DNA of 64,000 nt from Leifsonia xyli subsp. cynodontis DSM 46306 (GCF_000470775.1 NC_022438.1:372001-436000), one strand, 5' to 3'. Shown: positions 10,270 to 20,740, counted from the first letter of the stretch. Notes: generated by a model not told the origin, from the letters alone. Made by a program: numbers and translations.

Positions 10270-12384
10270 GTGGCACAGGACGTGCTCACCGACCTGCATA
10301 AGGTCCGTAACATCGGCATCATGGCCCACATCGACGCTGGCAAGACCACCACGACCGAGCGCATCCTGTTCTACACGGGCGTCAATCACAAGCTGGGCGA
10401 GACGCACGACGGCGCTTCGACCACCGACTGGATGGAGCAGGAGAAGGAGCGCGGCATCACCATCACGTCCGCGGCCGTCACCTGTTTCTGGAACAAGAAC
10501 CAGATCAACATCATCGACACCCCGGGCCACGTCGACTTCACCGTCGAGGTGGAGCGTTCGCTGCGCGTCCTCGACGGCGCCGTCGCCGTCTTCGACGCCA
10601 AGGAGGGTGTCGAGCCCCAGTCCGAGACCGTGTGGCGTCAGGCCGACAAGTACGTCGTCCCCCGCATCTGCTTCGTCAACAAGATGGACAAGCTGGGCGC
10701 CGACTTCTACTTCACGGTCGACACCATCGTCTCGCGTCTCGGCGCGAAGCCGTTGGTGATGCAGCTGCCGATCGGTTCCGAGTCCGACTTCATCGGTGTC
10801 GTGGACCTCATCGAGATGCGCGCGCTGGTCTGGCCGGGCGACGCCAAGGGCGATGTGACCATGGGCGCCAAGTACGAGGTCCAGGAGATCCCCGCAGACC
10901 TCAAAGAGAAGGCCGACGAGTACCGCGCCAAGCTCGTCGAGACCGTCGCCGAGAGCGACGACGCGCTGCTGGAGAAGTTCTTCGGCGGCGAGGAGATCAC
11001 CGTTCCGGAGATCAAGGCGGCCATCCGCAAGCTCACCGTGAACAACGAGATCTACCCGGTGCTCTGCGGCTCGGCGTTCAAGAACCGCGGTGTGCAGCCC
11101 ATGCTCGACGCGGTCATCGACTACCTGCCCTCTCCGCTCGACGTTCCCGCCATCGAGGCGCACGACCCGCGCGACGAGGAGAAAGTCATCCTGCGTCACG
11201 CCGACGCCACCGAGCCCTTCTCGGCGCTGGCCTTCAAGGTCGCCGTCCACCCCTTCTTCGGCCGTCTCACGTACGTCCGCATCTACTCGGGCCGCGTCGA
11301 GTCGGGCGCCCAGGTCATCAACTCGACCAAGGGCCGCAAGGAGCGCATCGGCAAGATCTTCCAGATGCACGCCAACAAGGAGAACCCGGTCGACTACGTC
11401 ACCGCGGGCAACATCTACGCGGTGATCGGCCTGAAGGACACCACCACCGGCGACACCCTGTGCGACCCGGCCAACGAGGTGGTCCTCGAGTCCATGACCT
11501 TCCCCGAGCCGGTGATCGAGGTCGCCATCGAGCCGAAGACCAAGGCCGACCAGGAGAAGCTCGGGACGGCCATCCAGAAGCTCGCCGAAGAGGACCCGAC
11601 GTTCCGCACCGAGCAGAACCAGGAGACCGGTCAGACGGTCATCAAGGGCATGGGCGAGCTGCACCTCGACATCCTCGTGGACCGCATGAAGCGCGAGTTC
11701 AACGTCGAGGCCAACGTCGGCAAGCCGCAGGTGGCCTACCGCGAGACCCTCCGCCGCACGGTCGAGAAGCACGACTACACCCACAAGAAGCAGACCGGTG
11801 GCTCCGGTCAGTTCGCGAAGGTGCAGATCACCCTGGAACCGCTCGAGGTCACTCCGGAGACCTCGTACGAGTTCGTGAACGCCGTGACCGGTGGCCGCGT
11901 TCCCCGCGAGTACATCCCCTCGGTCGACGCGGGCATCCAGGACGCGATGCAGATCGGCGTCCTCGCCGGCTTCCCGACGGTGGGCGTCAAGGCGACGCTC
12001 GTCGACGGTGCCTCGCACGACGTCGACTCTTCGGAGATGGCGTTCAAGATCGCGGGCTCGATGGCCTACAAGGAGGCCGCCCGCAAGGCGAACCCGGTGC
12101 TGCTGGAGCCGCTCATGGCGGTCGAGGTGCGCACCCCCGAGGAGTACATGGGCGACGTCATCGGCGACCTGAACTCGCGTCGCGGGCAGATCCAGTCGAT
12201 GGAGGACGCCAGCGGTGTGAAGGTCGTCAAGGCGAACGTCCCGCTGTCCGAGATGTTCGGCTACATCGGCGACCTGCGTTCCAAGACCTCGGGCCGGGCG
12301 GTGTACTCGATGCAGTTCGACAGCTACGCAGAAGTCCCGAAGGCCGTCGCCGACGAGATCGTCCAGAAGAGCAAGGGCGAGTGA
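10270..12384 (+). CDS. fusA: Elongation factor G
   Basis: 704 residues from GTG 10270, with a GGAGGAACC ribosome site. This GTPase drives translocation of tRNA and mRNA on the ribosome. The G1 motif [12 protein letters not shown] lies at about residues 19-30, followed by the effector region [10 protein letters not shown]3 DTPGHVDF and G4 NKMDKLGAD. Domains II to V follow in the usual order and the length is normal. Third gene of the str operon; nothing is unusual. Confidence 0.97.
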   Translation: MAQDVLTDLHKVRNIGIMAHIDAGKTTTTERILFYTGVNHKLGETHDGASTTDWMEQEKERGITITSAAVTCFWNKNQINIIDTPGHVDFTVEVERSLRVLDGAVAVFDAKEGVEPQSETVWRQADKYVVPRICFVNKMDKLGADFYFTVDTIVSRLGAKPLVMQLPIGSESDFIGVVDLIEMRALVWPGDAKGDVTMGAKYEVQEIPADLKEKADEYRAKLVETVAESDDALLEKFFGGEEITVPEIKAAIRKLTVNNEIYPVLCGSAFKNRGVQPMLDAVIDYLPSPLDVPAIEAHDPRDEEKVILRHADATEPFSALAFKVAVHPFFGRLTYVRIYSGRVESGAQVINSTKGRKERIGKIFQMHANKENPVDYVTAGNIYAVIGLKDTTTGDTLCDPANEVVLESMTFPEPVIEVAIEPKTKADQEKLGTAIQKLAEEDPTFRTEQNQETGQTVIKGMGELHLDILVDRMKREFNVEANVGKPQVAYRETLRRTVEKHDYTHKKQTGGSGQFAKVQITLEPLEVTPETSYEFVNAVTGGRVPREYIPSVDAGIQDAMQIGVLAGFPTVGVKATLVDGASHDVDSSEMAFKIAGSMAYKEAARKANPVLLEPLMAVEVRTPEEYMGDVIGDLNSRRGQIQSMEDASGVKVVKANVPLSEMFGYIGDLRSKTSGRAVYSMQFDSYAEVPKAVADEIVQKSKGE

Positions 12385-12522
12385 CTCCGGTCGCTCGCGA
12401 ACGCGTCGTTCTGACACCCGGGCAACATCCCGTAACGTAACATAAGAAACCAATCCGTAGATCCGCCGTTCGAAGTCGTTTCGAACGGGGGCGCTACACG
12501 AGAGTCCTGAGGAGGACCCACA

Positions 12523-13716
12523 GTGGCTAAGGCCAAGTTCGAGCGGACTAAGCCGCACGTCAACATCGGAACCATCGGTCACGTCGACCACGGCAAGACG
12601 ACGCTCACCGCGGCGATCTCCAAGGTGCTTGCGGACAAGTACCCGTCGGCGACCAACGTTCAGCGCGACTTCGCGTCGATCGACTCGGCTCCGGAAGAGC
12701 GTCAGCGTGGTATCACGATCAACATCTCGCACGTCGAGTACGAGACGCCGAAGCGCCACTACGCGCACGTTGACGCCCCGGGCCACGCCGACTACATCAA
12801 GAACATGATCACCGGCGCCGCTCAGATGGACGGCGCGATCCTCGTGGTCGCCGCCACCGACGGCCCGATGGCTCAGACCCGCGAGCACGTCCTGCTCGCC
12901 AAGCAGGTCGGCGTGCCGTACCTGCTCGTCGCGCTGAACAAGTCCGACATGGTGGACGACGAGGAGATCCTGGAGCTCGTCGAGCTCGAGGTCCGCGAGC
13001 TGCTCTCCAGCCAGGACTTCCCCGGCGACGACGCTCCGGTCGTCCGCGTCTCGGGCCTCAAGGCTCTTGAGGGCGACGAGAAGTGGGTGCAGTCGGTCCT
13101 CGACCTCATGGAGGCCGTCGACGCGTCCATCCCGGACCCGGTTCGCGACAAGGACAAGCCGTTCCTGATGCCGGTCGAGGACGTCTTCACGATCACCGGT
13201 CGTGGAACCGTCGTCACGGGCCGCGCCGAGCGCGGCACCCTGGCCATCAACTCCGAGGTCGAGATCGTCGGCATCCGCGCGACGCAGAAGACCACGGTCA
13301 CCGGCATCGAGATGTTCCACAAGCAGCTCGACGAAGCCTGGGCCGGCGAGAACTGTGGTCTGCTCCTCCGCGGCACCAAGCGGGAGGACGTCGAGCGCGG
13401 TCAGGTCGTCGTGAAGCCGGGTTCGGTCACGCCGCACACCAACTTCGAGGGCACCGCGTACATCCTCTCGAAGGAGGAGGGCGGCCGTCACAACCCCTTC
13501 TACACGAACTACCGTCCGCAGTTCTACTTCCGCACCACTGACGTCACCGGCGTCATCTCGTTGCCCGAGGGCACCGAGATGGTCATGCCCGGCGACACCA
13601 CCGACATGTCGGTCGAGCTGATCCAGCCGATCGCCATGGAGGAGGGCCTCGGCTTCGCCATCCGTGAGGGTGGCCGCACCGTGGGCGCTGGAACGGTGAC
13701 GAAGATCCTCAAATAG
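12523..13716 (+). CDS. tuf: Elongation factor Tu
   Basis: 397 residues from GTG 12523 with ribosome site GAGGAGG. It delivers aminoacyl-tRNA to the ribosome as a GTP complex. G1 [11 protein letters not shown]3 DAPGHADY and G4 NKSDMVDD are present, and the C-terminal barrel ends [16 protein letters not shown] 138-base gap separates it from fusA, so it may also have its own promoter. A clear terminator follows, closing the operon. Confidence 0.97.
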   Translation: MAKAKFERTKPHVNIGTIGHVDHGKTTLTAAISKVLADKYPSATNVQRDFASIDSAPEERQRGITINISHVEYETPKRHYAHVDAPGHADYIKNMITGAAQMDGAILVVAATDGPMAQTREHVLLAKQVGVPYLLVALNKSDMVDDEEILELVELEVRELLSSQDFPGDDAPVVRVSGLKALEGDEKWVQSVLDLMEAVDASIPDPVRDKDKPFLMPVEDVFTITGRGTVVTGRAERGTLAINSEVEIVGIRATQKTTVTGIEMFHKQLDEAWAGENCGLLLRGTKREDVERGQVVVKPGSVTPHTNFEGTAYILSKEEGGRHNPFYTNYRPQFYFRTTDVTGVISLPEGTEMVMPGDTTDMSVELIQPIAMEEGLGFAIREGGRTVGAGTVTKILK

Positions 13717-13737
13717 TCGTCTCAGACCGCTCGGAGA

Positions 13738-13769
13738 AGGGCCGGACCGAAAGGGTCCGGCCCTTTTTC
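13738..13769 (+). terminator. Rho-independent terminator of the str operon
   Basis: An AGGGCCGGACC arm, a GAAA-type loop and the matching GGTCCGGCCCT arm are followed by a TTTTT run. It begins about 20 bases after the tuf stop. Confidence 0.9.
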
Positions 13770-13846
13770 GTCGCACTTCTGACCACCCCCATTGGGGGCA
13801 CTTGTCTCGCTGGATAGGTTCCGAGGGTTGGCCTGAGTCAGGGAGT

Positions 13847-15003
13847 GTGGTCGTGCGCGGTCGTCGGAGTCTGTCAGCGGTTCTGGGAGGCGCGGTGGTC
13901 GCTGTTGCGGCGTTCGTCCCGCAGTCGGCCTCGGCCTCCACCGGTCAGTCTGTCACCGACCTGTCCAGCGCCTCGGCGGAGGAACTGGTCGCCTCACTGG
14001 TGGGGCCGGGCGTGACCGTCTCCAACGCGACCGTCACCGGGTCACAGCGCCGCCGCCGGCCTCTTCGGCGGGATGGGTGCGGGCGCTCGGGCTGGAGGCC
14101 GGCGTCGCCCTCGGCACCGGCAGGGTCAAGGACGGCGTTCTCGGTCCCCACGGCGCCTCGAAGGCCAGCACCGACCTCCGCCAACCCGGCGACGACGATC
14201 TCTCGGCCCTTCTGGGCGGGCACACTCGCCTCTTTGACGCGGCGGTGCTCGAGTTCGACTTCGTGCCGCGGTCGTCCTCGCTCTCGATCGACTATGTCTT
14301 CGGGTCGATGGAGTACCCGAGGTTCGTCGGTCCCAAGTACACGGTCAACGACGTCTTCGGCTTCTTCGTGAACGGCAAGAACTGCGCCACCGTCGGCGGT
14401 CGGGTCGGGCTGTCTCGATCAAAACGGTGAACGCCGGCGTCAACCCCGAGCATTTCGTGGACAACGCGACCGGAGCGCGAGCCGGAGATGAGCGCCCCTG
14501 TCCTGCGCGAGCGGCACTACACGGCGGTCGCGGGCGCGGACACCGTGATCGAACTCGTTCCCCTGGACGGGGTGGGCGTCCCGGCCACGGCGGCTGCGAC
14601 CCGGCAAGCGCTCAGCGACGTCGCCGCGCCCGTCAGCTACGCGGTCACCACCGCTCCGGAGCATGGAGCCCTGAGCGGTGACGGTGCGTTCCGGACCTAC
14701 CGCGCGGCCGCCGATTTCGCCGGCGTCGACACCTTCCAGTACACCTCGTCGCGGGACGGCGTCACCAGCGGCCCCGCGACCGTGACCCTCGAGGTCGCCG
14801 CCCGTCCGGTTCCGCCCGTGCAGTCGCGCAGTGTCCCTGTCTTTCCGCCCGCGCCGGTGCGCATCGGCGACGGGCCCGGCACTCGGCGCTTGGCGGACAC
14901 CGGAGCCGATCCCGGAACGACCGCTGCCATCGGGATGCTCGCGCTGTCCGCCGGTGTGGCCGCCCTCAGTGTGACAGCGCTGCGTCGCCGCGCTCGTTCC
15001 TGA
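13847..15003 (+). pseudogene. LAxTG-anchored surface protein with choice-of-anchor L domain, multiply frameshifted
   Basis: Start GTG 13847 is followed by a signal peptide (LSAVLGGAVVAVAAF, then an ASA-type cleavage site). The choice-of-anchor L domain begins SLVGPGVTVSNATVTG, then the frame changes near 14040. It continues as LFDAAVLEFDFVPRSSSLS, VNDVFGFFVNGKNCA, changes frame again near 14405 (VSIKTVNAGVNPEHFVDN) and once more before 14488. The last part is an Ig-like cadherin-type domain ending in a sorting signal, RLADTG, a hydrophobic segment and RRRARS. LAxTG motifs are substrates of actinobacterial class E sortase. Part of the domain also seems deleted near 14470. The gene cannot give the full protein. 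Confidence 0.75.
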
Positions 15004-15370
15004 TCCCTGCCCGGGCCTTTACCTCAGCGCTCGCCCGGGCGCAGAATGGTCCTACCGATTCAACCGAACGGGTCCGTCGGCGAAGGGAACGCCTATGATA
15101 AGCCAGCGCCTCGCAAACCAGACCACACCGCTGACCAGATCCCGGGCGAAGAGTTCGGAGCGTGAGCGGTCTTGAAACGATCTGAGTGACGGCGCGAGGC
15201 GTCACTCGAGCGGGGCCGGTGGCACAGCCGGTCCCGCTTCTGATTGCGCTCCGAAGCGTTTCCTCACAGCGTTCCGGCCGGGTGTTCTCCGCCGCTGCGT
15301 CTTCTCCCGACCGGTCAGAGCTGTCGTCGCCGGGATGGGTGGCGAATGGGTCTCTGAACACAGCTAATCT
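15004..15370. other. Intergenic region with hairpins
   Basis: No coding region is supported. A hairpin (GCGGGGCCGG at 15210-15219 with CCGGTCCCGC at 15228-15237, 9 of 10 paired) and a pair of GCCCGGGC palindromes near 15008-15041 could end transcription from the broken surface-protein gene. Neither is followed by a T-run. The last 40 bases before the next gene are AT-rich for this genome. Confidence 0.35.
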
Positions 15371-16402
15371 TTGTGTGTACTGCTGTATCATGTCCTATAT
15401 ATCAGGCCCGAGACATCTGCCCGAATCCCGATCGCTGTCGTGGCCTGCTTCTATAACGCCGGCCCGGCGGTCAGCCGTTCCCTCGCCCGTCTCGCCGAGT
15501 TCGACCGCGGCGCGCAGATCGTCCTCGTGGACGATGCGTCGACCGACGTCACCGCGAGCAGACTTCGAGAGTGGGCTGCGGAGCGCCGGGAGGTCAGCGT
15601 TCTCGCCCTTGAGGAGAATCGGGGGCCGGCTGCCGCTCGCAACGCGGCGATCGGTCTGATCGAGCGCGAGTACGTCTGGTTCGTGGACGACGACGACCCG
15701 GCGCCGAACGCGCTCGACAGCTTCGCCGAGGCGATCTCCGGAAAGCCGGATCTCGTGTTCGCGCGTGCTCGCTTCCGCGCCGCGGACGGCAGCGAGCGCT
15801 GGATCGACGGAATCGGCGAACAGCGGACGACCGGCCGTGAGCGCGCGCTGCGAAGCGTTCTCGATGGCGACGTCCAGGGGTTCCTCTGGAGCAAGCTGTT
15901 CCGCCGTTCCGTGCTGCACGCGGAGACGTTCGGCCGCGACTATCCGCAGGAGGACTTCATCGGTGTCCTCGATGCGCTGGAGCGCAGTGAGCGTATCGTC
16001 TTCTGGCCGGAGTCTGTCTACACCTACGTCGAGCGGGAGGGCTCGCTGAGCCGGGAACGCACGCAGAACTTCGCGCGCTACGCCGTGGCACGCGACGCGG
16101 CTGTCGCTGCGGCGGAGCGAGCGGGAGTCGAGCCGCAGCGCATCGACGCCTTCCGGCTCTGGTTCTACGCGCTGGCGGTGGCCTTCGTTCCGGTCCGGCG
16201 CCGTGGCTCGCGAGCGGAGGTGAACGAGGGGATGCGGCTCGCCCGTCAGGAGCTGCGGACGATCCGGCTGGCTCAGGCCGGCGCCCACCGGCCGGTCGCT
16301 GCCCTCCACGGCTGGGTCATCCGCCTGTCCGGACCGCTCTACCCCGTCCTCCTGCGCTGCGCGCTCTGGGCGCACGACTCGATCAGAAAGGTGCGGCGAT
16401 GA
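15371..16402 (+). CDS. Family 2 glycosyltransferase
   Basis: About 343 residues if TTG 15371 is the start; homology begins only near IPIAVVACFYNAG (about residue 19), so the true start is uncertain and could be GTG in that stretch. The GT-A fold is visible: VDDASTD for the nucleotide-sugar site, then ENRGPAAARNAAI and the DxD-like metal site VDDDDPAP. It should transfer a sugar from a nucleotide donor onto a cell-surface glycan or exopolysaccharide; the acceptor is not predictable. It overlaps the next, truncated glycosyltransferase gene by 4 bases (ATGA), so the two were one operon. Confidence 0.75.
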   Translation: MCVLLYHVLYIRPETSARIPIAVVACFYNAGPAVSRSLARLAEFDRGAQIVLVDDASTDVTASRLREWAAERREVSVLALEENRGPAAARNAAIGLIEREYVWFVDDDDPAPNALDSFAEAISGKPDLVFARARFRAADGSERWIDGIGEQRTTGRERALRSVLDGDVQGFLWSKLFRRSVLHAETFGRDYPQEDFIGVLDALERSERIVFWPESVYTYVEREGSLSRERTQNFARYAVARDAAVAAAERAGVEPQRIDAFRLWFYALAVAFVPVRRRGSRAEVNEGMRLARQELRTIRLAQAGAHRPVAALHGWVIRLSGPLYPVLLRCALWAHDSIRKVRR

Positions 16403-16555
16403 ACCCGCGAATCTCCGCCGTGAGCGTTGTCATCCCGACGATGAACACCCGCGGTGCCCTCGACGATGCGGTCGCTTCCGCTCTCGCTCAGCGCGACGTG
16501 GACGTGGAGGTGATCGTCGCTATGAACGGGCAGGGCCCCGACCCCGTCTTGGGTT
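16399..16555 (+). pseudogene. Family 2 glycosyltransferase, N-terminal fragment cut by IS30
   Basis: ATG 16399 overlaps the stop of the previous glycosyltransferase. About 50 residues remain (SAVSVVIPTMNTRGALDDAV, then VEVIVAMNGQG), the typical beginning of a GT2 fold. The frame then enters the insertion element. No remainder of this gene is visible on the other side, so the insertion was followed by deletion. Confidence 0.7.
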
Positions 16556-16560
16556 CTAAC

Positions 16561-16601
16561 GGTCGTTGCAACACCTGGACTTTCTGGGAGTTGTAACGAC
16601 C
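16561..16601. repeat. Inverted repeat just before the IS30 transposase gene
   Basis: GGTCGTTGCAAC at 16561-16572 pairs with GTTGTAACGACC at 16590-16601 (11 of 12 positions), with a 17-base loop. The right arm ends one base before the GTG start of the transposase. It may limit readthrough translation or be part of the element's left end. Confidence 0.65.
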
Positions 16602-17908
16602 GTGGCCCGTTTAAGGAGCTATTCGAGGGATCGACGCTGTTTCACGCAGGCTGATAAGGACGCGTTCTTCGCGTTGTTCGAGGCGTGTGGGAGCATCACG
16701 ATCGCGGCGCGTGAGTTGGGGTTCAACCCGGCGACCTGCGGGACGTGGGTATGGAAGGCCGGCCTGCGCAGCCAGGGGAAAACCGGGACTGGTCCGCATC
16801 CAGGAAAGGAACGCTACTTCCAGTTGCGACGCGATGGCATCTCGCGTCGCGAAGCAGCGGCTGCCGTCGGGGTGAACATCCGCACGGCACGGGATTGGGA
16901 TAACGGTGTCCGGAAGACCGCTCATCGCCGCTATTACCCAGATGGTCGGGTCGTCGATTACAAAACAGGTATGACGACGTTTCTTGACGGCACCGAGACA
17001 ATCTCGCCGGCGGCGATCTTTCAGCTGGAGAGGAAGCTCGATCCGCGGTTCCTTTCGCTGGAGGAACGTGAGCAGATCCGGGATCTCCTCCGCGATGGGT
17101 TGTCACTGCGGAGCATCGCCGCCCAGCTGCGGCGGTCGCCATCCACGATCAGTCGGGAAATCTCCCGGAACCGGTCCTCGACCGGGATCTATCACCCCTT
17201 CGCAGCACATCGCTACTCGGCGAAGCGTCGCCCACGGCCAAAGCCGCGAAGACTGGTGACAGAGCTGCGGTTGCGTGCTTTCGTTGAGTCGAAGCTGGCG
17301 TTGCGGTGGTCTCCCGAGCAGATCACTCGAGCCCTGATCCGTCAGTTCCCGGACGACGTTGGGATGCGAGTGGCGACCGAGACGATCTACCAGACGCTCT
17401 ATCTCCAAGGACGCGGCCAGCTGCGCCGTGATCTCGCGACAGCGCTGCGTACCGGGCGCGCACGTCGCCGACCGAACCGGGGAACCAACGCACGTCGTTC
17501 GCGGTTCGTCGACCCGATGCTCATGATCTCCGAGCGCCCCGCTGAGGTCGCTGATCGTGCTGTTCCAGGGCATTGGGAAGGCGATCTCATCATCGGCGCT
17601 GACCACGCCAGCGCGATCGGCACCCTCGTCGAGCGAACCACCAGGTTCGTGATGCTCGTCCACCTCCCGACCGACCACGCTGCCGAGACCGTCCGCGATG
17701 GCCTCATTCGGACGATGAGCGGCCTGCCGGCCGAACTGAAGAAGTCGCTGACCTGGGACCAGGGTGCGGAGATGGCCGCCCACAAGACGTTCACGATCGC
17801 CACCGACATGGACGTCTACTTCTGCGACCCAGCCTCGCCCTGGCAGCGCGGTTCTAACGAGAACACGAACGGGTTGCTGAGGCAGTACTTCCCGAAGGGC
17901 ACCGGGTC
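16602..17908 (+). pseudogene. IS30-family transposase, C-terminally truncated
   Basis: From GTG 16602. The N-terminal helix-turn-helix regions are present (FLSLEEREQIRDLLRDGLS and SPSTISREISRN, typical of IS30). The catalytic DDE triad is complete: Asp in HWEGDLIIG (about residue 327), Asp386 in TWDQG and Glu420 in NENTNG, giving the DD-33-E spacing of the family. Similarity ends at LLRQYFPKGTG (about 17905); the usual closing segment is lost. The frame runs on for almost 600 bases into unrelated sequence, so a fusion product is formally possible. Confidence 0.8.
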
Positions 17909-17980
17909 GAGAGGCGCGTCCGGTCGTGACGCTTCACGCCAGATAGCTCGTCTTCGCGATCTGCGGGGTCTCGTCGGCGC

Positions 17981-18634
17981 TCACACTTGCTTGGCAGGGG
18001 TGGGATTGAAGCTGAAGAGGCCTCCGGTAAGTCGTCTGAGGGTGGAATCGAGATGCGCGAGAGCGGTCGCAGGGTGCTCCATCGTGTCCAGTGCGACGGT
18101 CAGCGCGAGGTCGCGAAGCACCGCGTACACCAACGCAAAGAGTTGCGCCCTGGACTCGGTCATCACACGGGGGTACCACTCCAGTGCTGGATCAATTTCG
18201 ACCTCCCACCCTTGTTCCCGCGCACGATCGATCTCCCGCATCGGTGCAAGTTGGTTCTCGATCATGCTCTGGATAGATTTGCGTGTCCCTGAGCTTTCGA
18301 TCCGCCCGATCAGAGTCTTCACAGCGTCAGCGCTGACTTCGAATGTCAGTTCATGGGCAAGTTGGTTTCGTAAACTGTTGAAGCCGCGGATCGCGGCGGC
18401 GATGTCGGGACTGACGGCTCCAACGGCTTCCGCGATGGCCAGCTTGTGCTCGAAGCGCGCCCGCTTCCAGTCAATGGCATGAGGGCGCTCCAGCTTCCCG
18501 ATTGCGGCGCGTTCGAGTAGTGATTCGATCCAAAGGTGCCCTCGCAGTAGTACCCCCGCATCATCGGACTCCTGGAGGACCGCGGCCACGCCTTCAAAGT
18601 CGAAGTCATCTACGTCGGATGGTTTGCGCGTCAT
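17981..18634 (-). CDS. HEPN-like hypothetical protein with R-x4-H motif
   Basis: 217 residues from ATG 18634. I do not recognise the family with certainty. The layout (a long all-helical protein with LLRGHLWIESLLERAA, then AIRGFNSLRNQLAHEL) resembles HEPN and MltR/DUF4145-like proteins. RNQLAH gives the R-x4-H pattern of HEPN ribonucleases found in toxin-antitoxin and defence systems. No partner antitoxin gene is visible beside it. The C-terminus lies only about 70 bases from the deletion edge of the IS30 remnant, so its last residues may not be native. Function is inferred only from the motif. Confidence 0.55.
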   Translation of the reverse strand: MTRKPSDVDDFDFEGVAAVLQESDDAGVLLRGHLWIESLLERAAIGKLERPHAIDWKRARFEHKLAIAEAVGAVSPDIAAAIRGFNSLRNQLAHELTFEVSADAVKTLIGRIESSGTRKSIQSMIENQLAPMREIDRAREQGWEVEIDPALEWYPRVMTESRAQLFALVYAVLRDLALTVALDTMEHPATALAHLDSTLRRLTGGLFSFNPTPAKQV

Positions 18635-19076
18635 GAACTGATGCTACTCACCGCTGGGAAAACCTCGCCGTTACCGCGGGAACACCGCGCACCGGCCCTC
18701 CCGCGACCCCAGTCGGGAGAAGGCCCTCGGCCCCGTACAAACGACCCTCCAGTGGGTATCAACAGAGTCAAGCGGCTCGCGTCAGCGGCCCGCGCGGGGA
18801 GCGTTCGCGCTGAGGTCCGGGCGCTCCGCGGCGGCGCACCCCTTCGGCGCTCTGCGCGAACGAGGCGGGACGGCTCCACGACTTCTCTGGAGGCGACGGC
18901 TTCTTCGGAGGTGACGACGCGACCGCTCCACTCGGCGCTGGCGTCGGCCTGGAGAGCGCGCAACCGGTTCGCGAAGCACCTCCCCGCGCGAGCCTTGAAG
19001 TTCAGGAGCTTCCGGTTCTCTTCCGCCAGACACCGTCCCGATTAGCGAATTCAGCGAAGCCGGATAATATACCTGG
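18635..19076. other. Gap with a possible degraded minus-strand coding remnant
   Basis: No intact gene is visible. On the minus strand about 19035-18800 reads LAEENRKLLNFKARAGRCF followed by ANRLRALQADASAEWSG, which has protein-like composition but no start and no recognisable family. The plus-strand end (from about 19045) is AT-richer, with GATAATATAC near 19062, a possible -10 region for the next gene. Confidence 0.25.
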
Positions 19077-20672
19077 ATGCGCGAATCGGACCAGCGCGAC
19101 TCGGGTCAGCCGTTGGGCACCGAGTCTGAAACGACGAACACTCCCAGCGAGGCTCAGCCGGTCGGGAGCGCGCCCGCGACCCGTTCGGAACGGCGAGCCG
19201 CCGAGAGGGAGGCCGCCGCCCAGCGGGGTGGCAGACGGGATGCGCCCGCAGTCCTCAGCGGCGTGATGGCAGCGATCCGCAAACATCCGAAGGCGTGGAT
19301 GATCGCCGGGGCCGCGGCGGTTTTCGTCGTGCTCGGCGTGGGAAGTGTGTCGCTGGGCGCGACGCTCGGGCCCGCCCCTGTGGCGGACGGGACTGTGGAC
19401 GAGGCCACAGCCGACGTCGAGAAGACGCCGACGGCCGATCCTGCGCGGCCGGTTCCGGCGGCGCAGCCGGCGGCGGCCCGGTTGCGCACCTGTTCGGTCG
19501 CTTCCCTGGCGCAGGACAAGCGGCTCGGCAACCTGGAGGCGCAGGTCGTCAACGCAAAGACCGGAGAGGTGCTGTTCGACCGCAATGGCAGCAAGCCGGC
19601 ACCGACCGCGTCGGTGCTGAAGACGCTCACGGCGGCGGCGGCGCTCGCCACGCTGGGACCCGACCACCGGGTGCAGACGACCGTGCTGGCCGGGAGCGTC
19701 CCCGGTCAGATCGTCCTGGTGGGCGGCGGCGACGTGACGCTCTCTCGCCTGCCGGGTGGGCGGGGCGCGTTCTACACGGGGGCGCCCTCCATCCAGGATC
19801 TCGCGGCTCAGACGCAGCAGGCTCTCGGCGGTCAGCCGGTGACCTCGATCGTGGTGGACACGTCGCTGTTCGGCGGTCCGGTGTGGCAGCCCAGCTGGGA
19901 CGAGCACGAGGAGCGGGTGGTCGAGGGGTCGACGCCCTACATGACCGCCCTCATGGTCGACGGCGACCGCGACAACCCGGCGGTGGTCGAGTCGCCGCGG
20001 AGCACCGACCCGATCGGGCGTGCGGTGCGGTACTTCCAGGAGTACCTCGGGACAGACGCTCCGGTCTCGTCGGGCACGGCGCCGGCGGGCGCGCAGCAGC
20101 TCGCCGCCGTCCAGTCGCAGCCCGTGACAGCGCTGATCGAGCAGGCGATGAAGTACTCGGACAACACGATCATGGAGGAGCTCGCCCGGCTGGTGGCGAT
20201 CAAGACGGGCGCCGGCAACACGTTCAACGCGGAGAACGCGGGTGTGCTGGCCGGGCTCAAAAGCTACGGGATCGACACGGCCGGCATCCACATCGCCGAT
20301 GGCTCCGGGCTCAGCGCAAACAATGCGGTGCCGCCCTCGTATCTGACGCGCCTGTTCGTCAAGGTCCTCAGCCGCGAGAAGGGGCTCGGCGTGGTCTACG
20401 ACGGGCTGCCGATCTCCGGACAGACCGGGACGCTCGGCCCGAGCTACAACCGGTTCACCGGGTCGTCCTCGGCCGCGCGGGGCGCGGTGCATGCCAAGAC
20501 CGGCTGGATCGACAACGGCTACACGCTCTCCGGCGTGGTGGACTCCGCCGACGGCGTTCCTCTGACGTTCGCCGTGTTCGCGCTCGGCCCGGTGAGCGCC
20601 AACGCCAAACAGGCCATCGACGCGCTCGTCACCGGTTTCTACCGGTGCGGGGACAACCTCTCCAACAGCTGA
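19077..20672 (+). CDS. dacB: D-alanyl-D-alanine carboxypeptidase/endopeptidase (PBP4 type)
   Basis: 531 residues from ATG 19077. It trims stem peptides of peptidoglycan outside the membrane (peptidase family S13). A charged N-terminal cytoplasmic region of about 70 residues precedes one membrane segment (WMIAGAAAVFVVLGVGSV). The three penicillin-binding motifs are in order: S179-V-L-K182, S361-D-N363 and K474-T-G476. The long insert between the first two motifs is normal for class C enzymes. It is complete and monocistronic in appearance. The long hydrophilic N-terminus is common in Actinobacteria. Confidence 0.9.
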   Translation: MRESDQRDSGQPLGTESETTNTPSEAQPVGSAPATRSERRAAEREAAAQRGGRRDAPAVLSGVMAAIRKHPKAWMIAGAAAVFVVLGVGSVSLGATLGPAPVADGTVDEATADVEKTPTADPARPVPAAQPAAARLRTCSVASLAQDKRLGNLEAQVVNAKTGEVLFDRNGSKPAPTASVLKTLTAAAALATLGPDHRVQTTVLAGSVPGQIVLVGGGDVTLSRLPGGRGAFYTGAPSIQDLAAQTQQALGGQPVTSIVVDTSLFGGPVWQPSWDEHEERVVEGSTPYMTALMVDGDRDNPAVVESPRSTDPIGRAVRYFQEYLGTDAPVSSGTAPAGAQQLAAVQSQPVTALIEQAMKYSDNTIMEELARLVAIKTGAGNTFNAENAGVLAGLKSYGIDTAGIHIADGSGLSANNAVPPSYLTRLFVKVLSREKGLGVVYDGLPISGQTGTLGPSYNRFTGSSSAARGAVHAKTGWIDNGYTLSGVVDSADGVPLTFAVFALGPVSANAKQAIDALVTGFYRCGDNLSNS

Positions 20673-20740
20673 TCGGCGTGGCGGGCTCTGCTCGCGGGGC
20701 CGACGCGCCGCCGGTCGACTCGGTCTGAGCGGAACACTAT

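Larger units (their letters stand above)
16556..17908 (+). mobile_element. IS30-family insertion sequence, 3' end deleted
   Basis: The left part carries a hairpin and an IS30-type transposase gene. The right end, including the last 40 or so transposase residues and the terminal repeat, is missing, so the element cannot be excised by its own ends. The boundaries are approximate because no right terminal repeat or target duplication remains. It disrupts a glycosyltransferase operon. Confidence 0.75.

Noticed and set aside
9685..13941. A 1418-codon open frame antisense to rpsG, fusA and tuf
   Set aside because: It is exactly opposite highly conserved, strongly codon-biased genes; GC-rich third positions leave the antisense frame open. 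No domain is recognisable.
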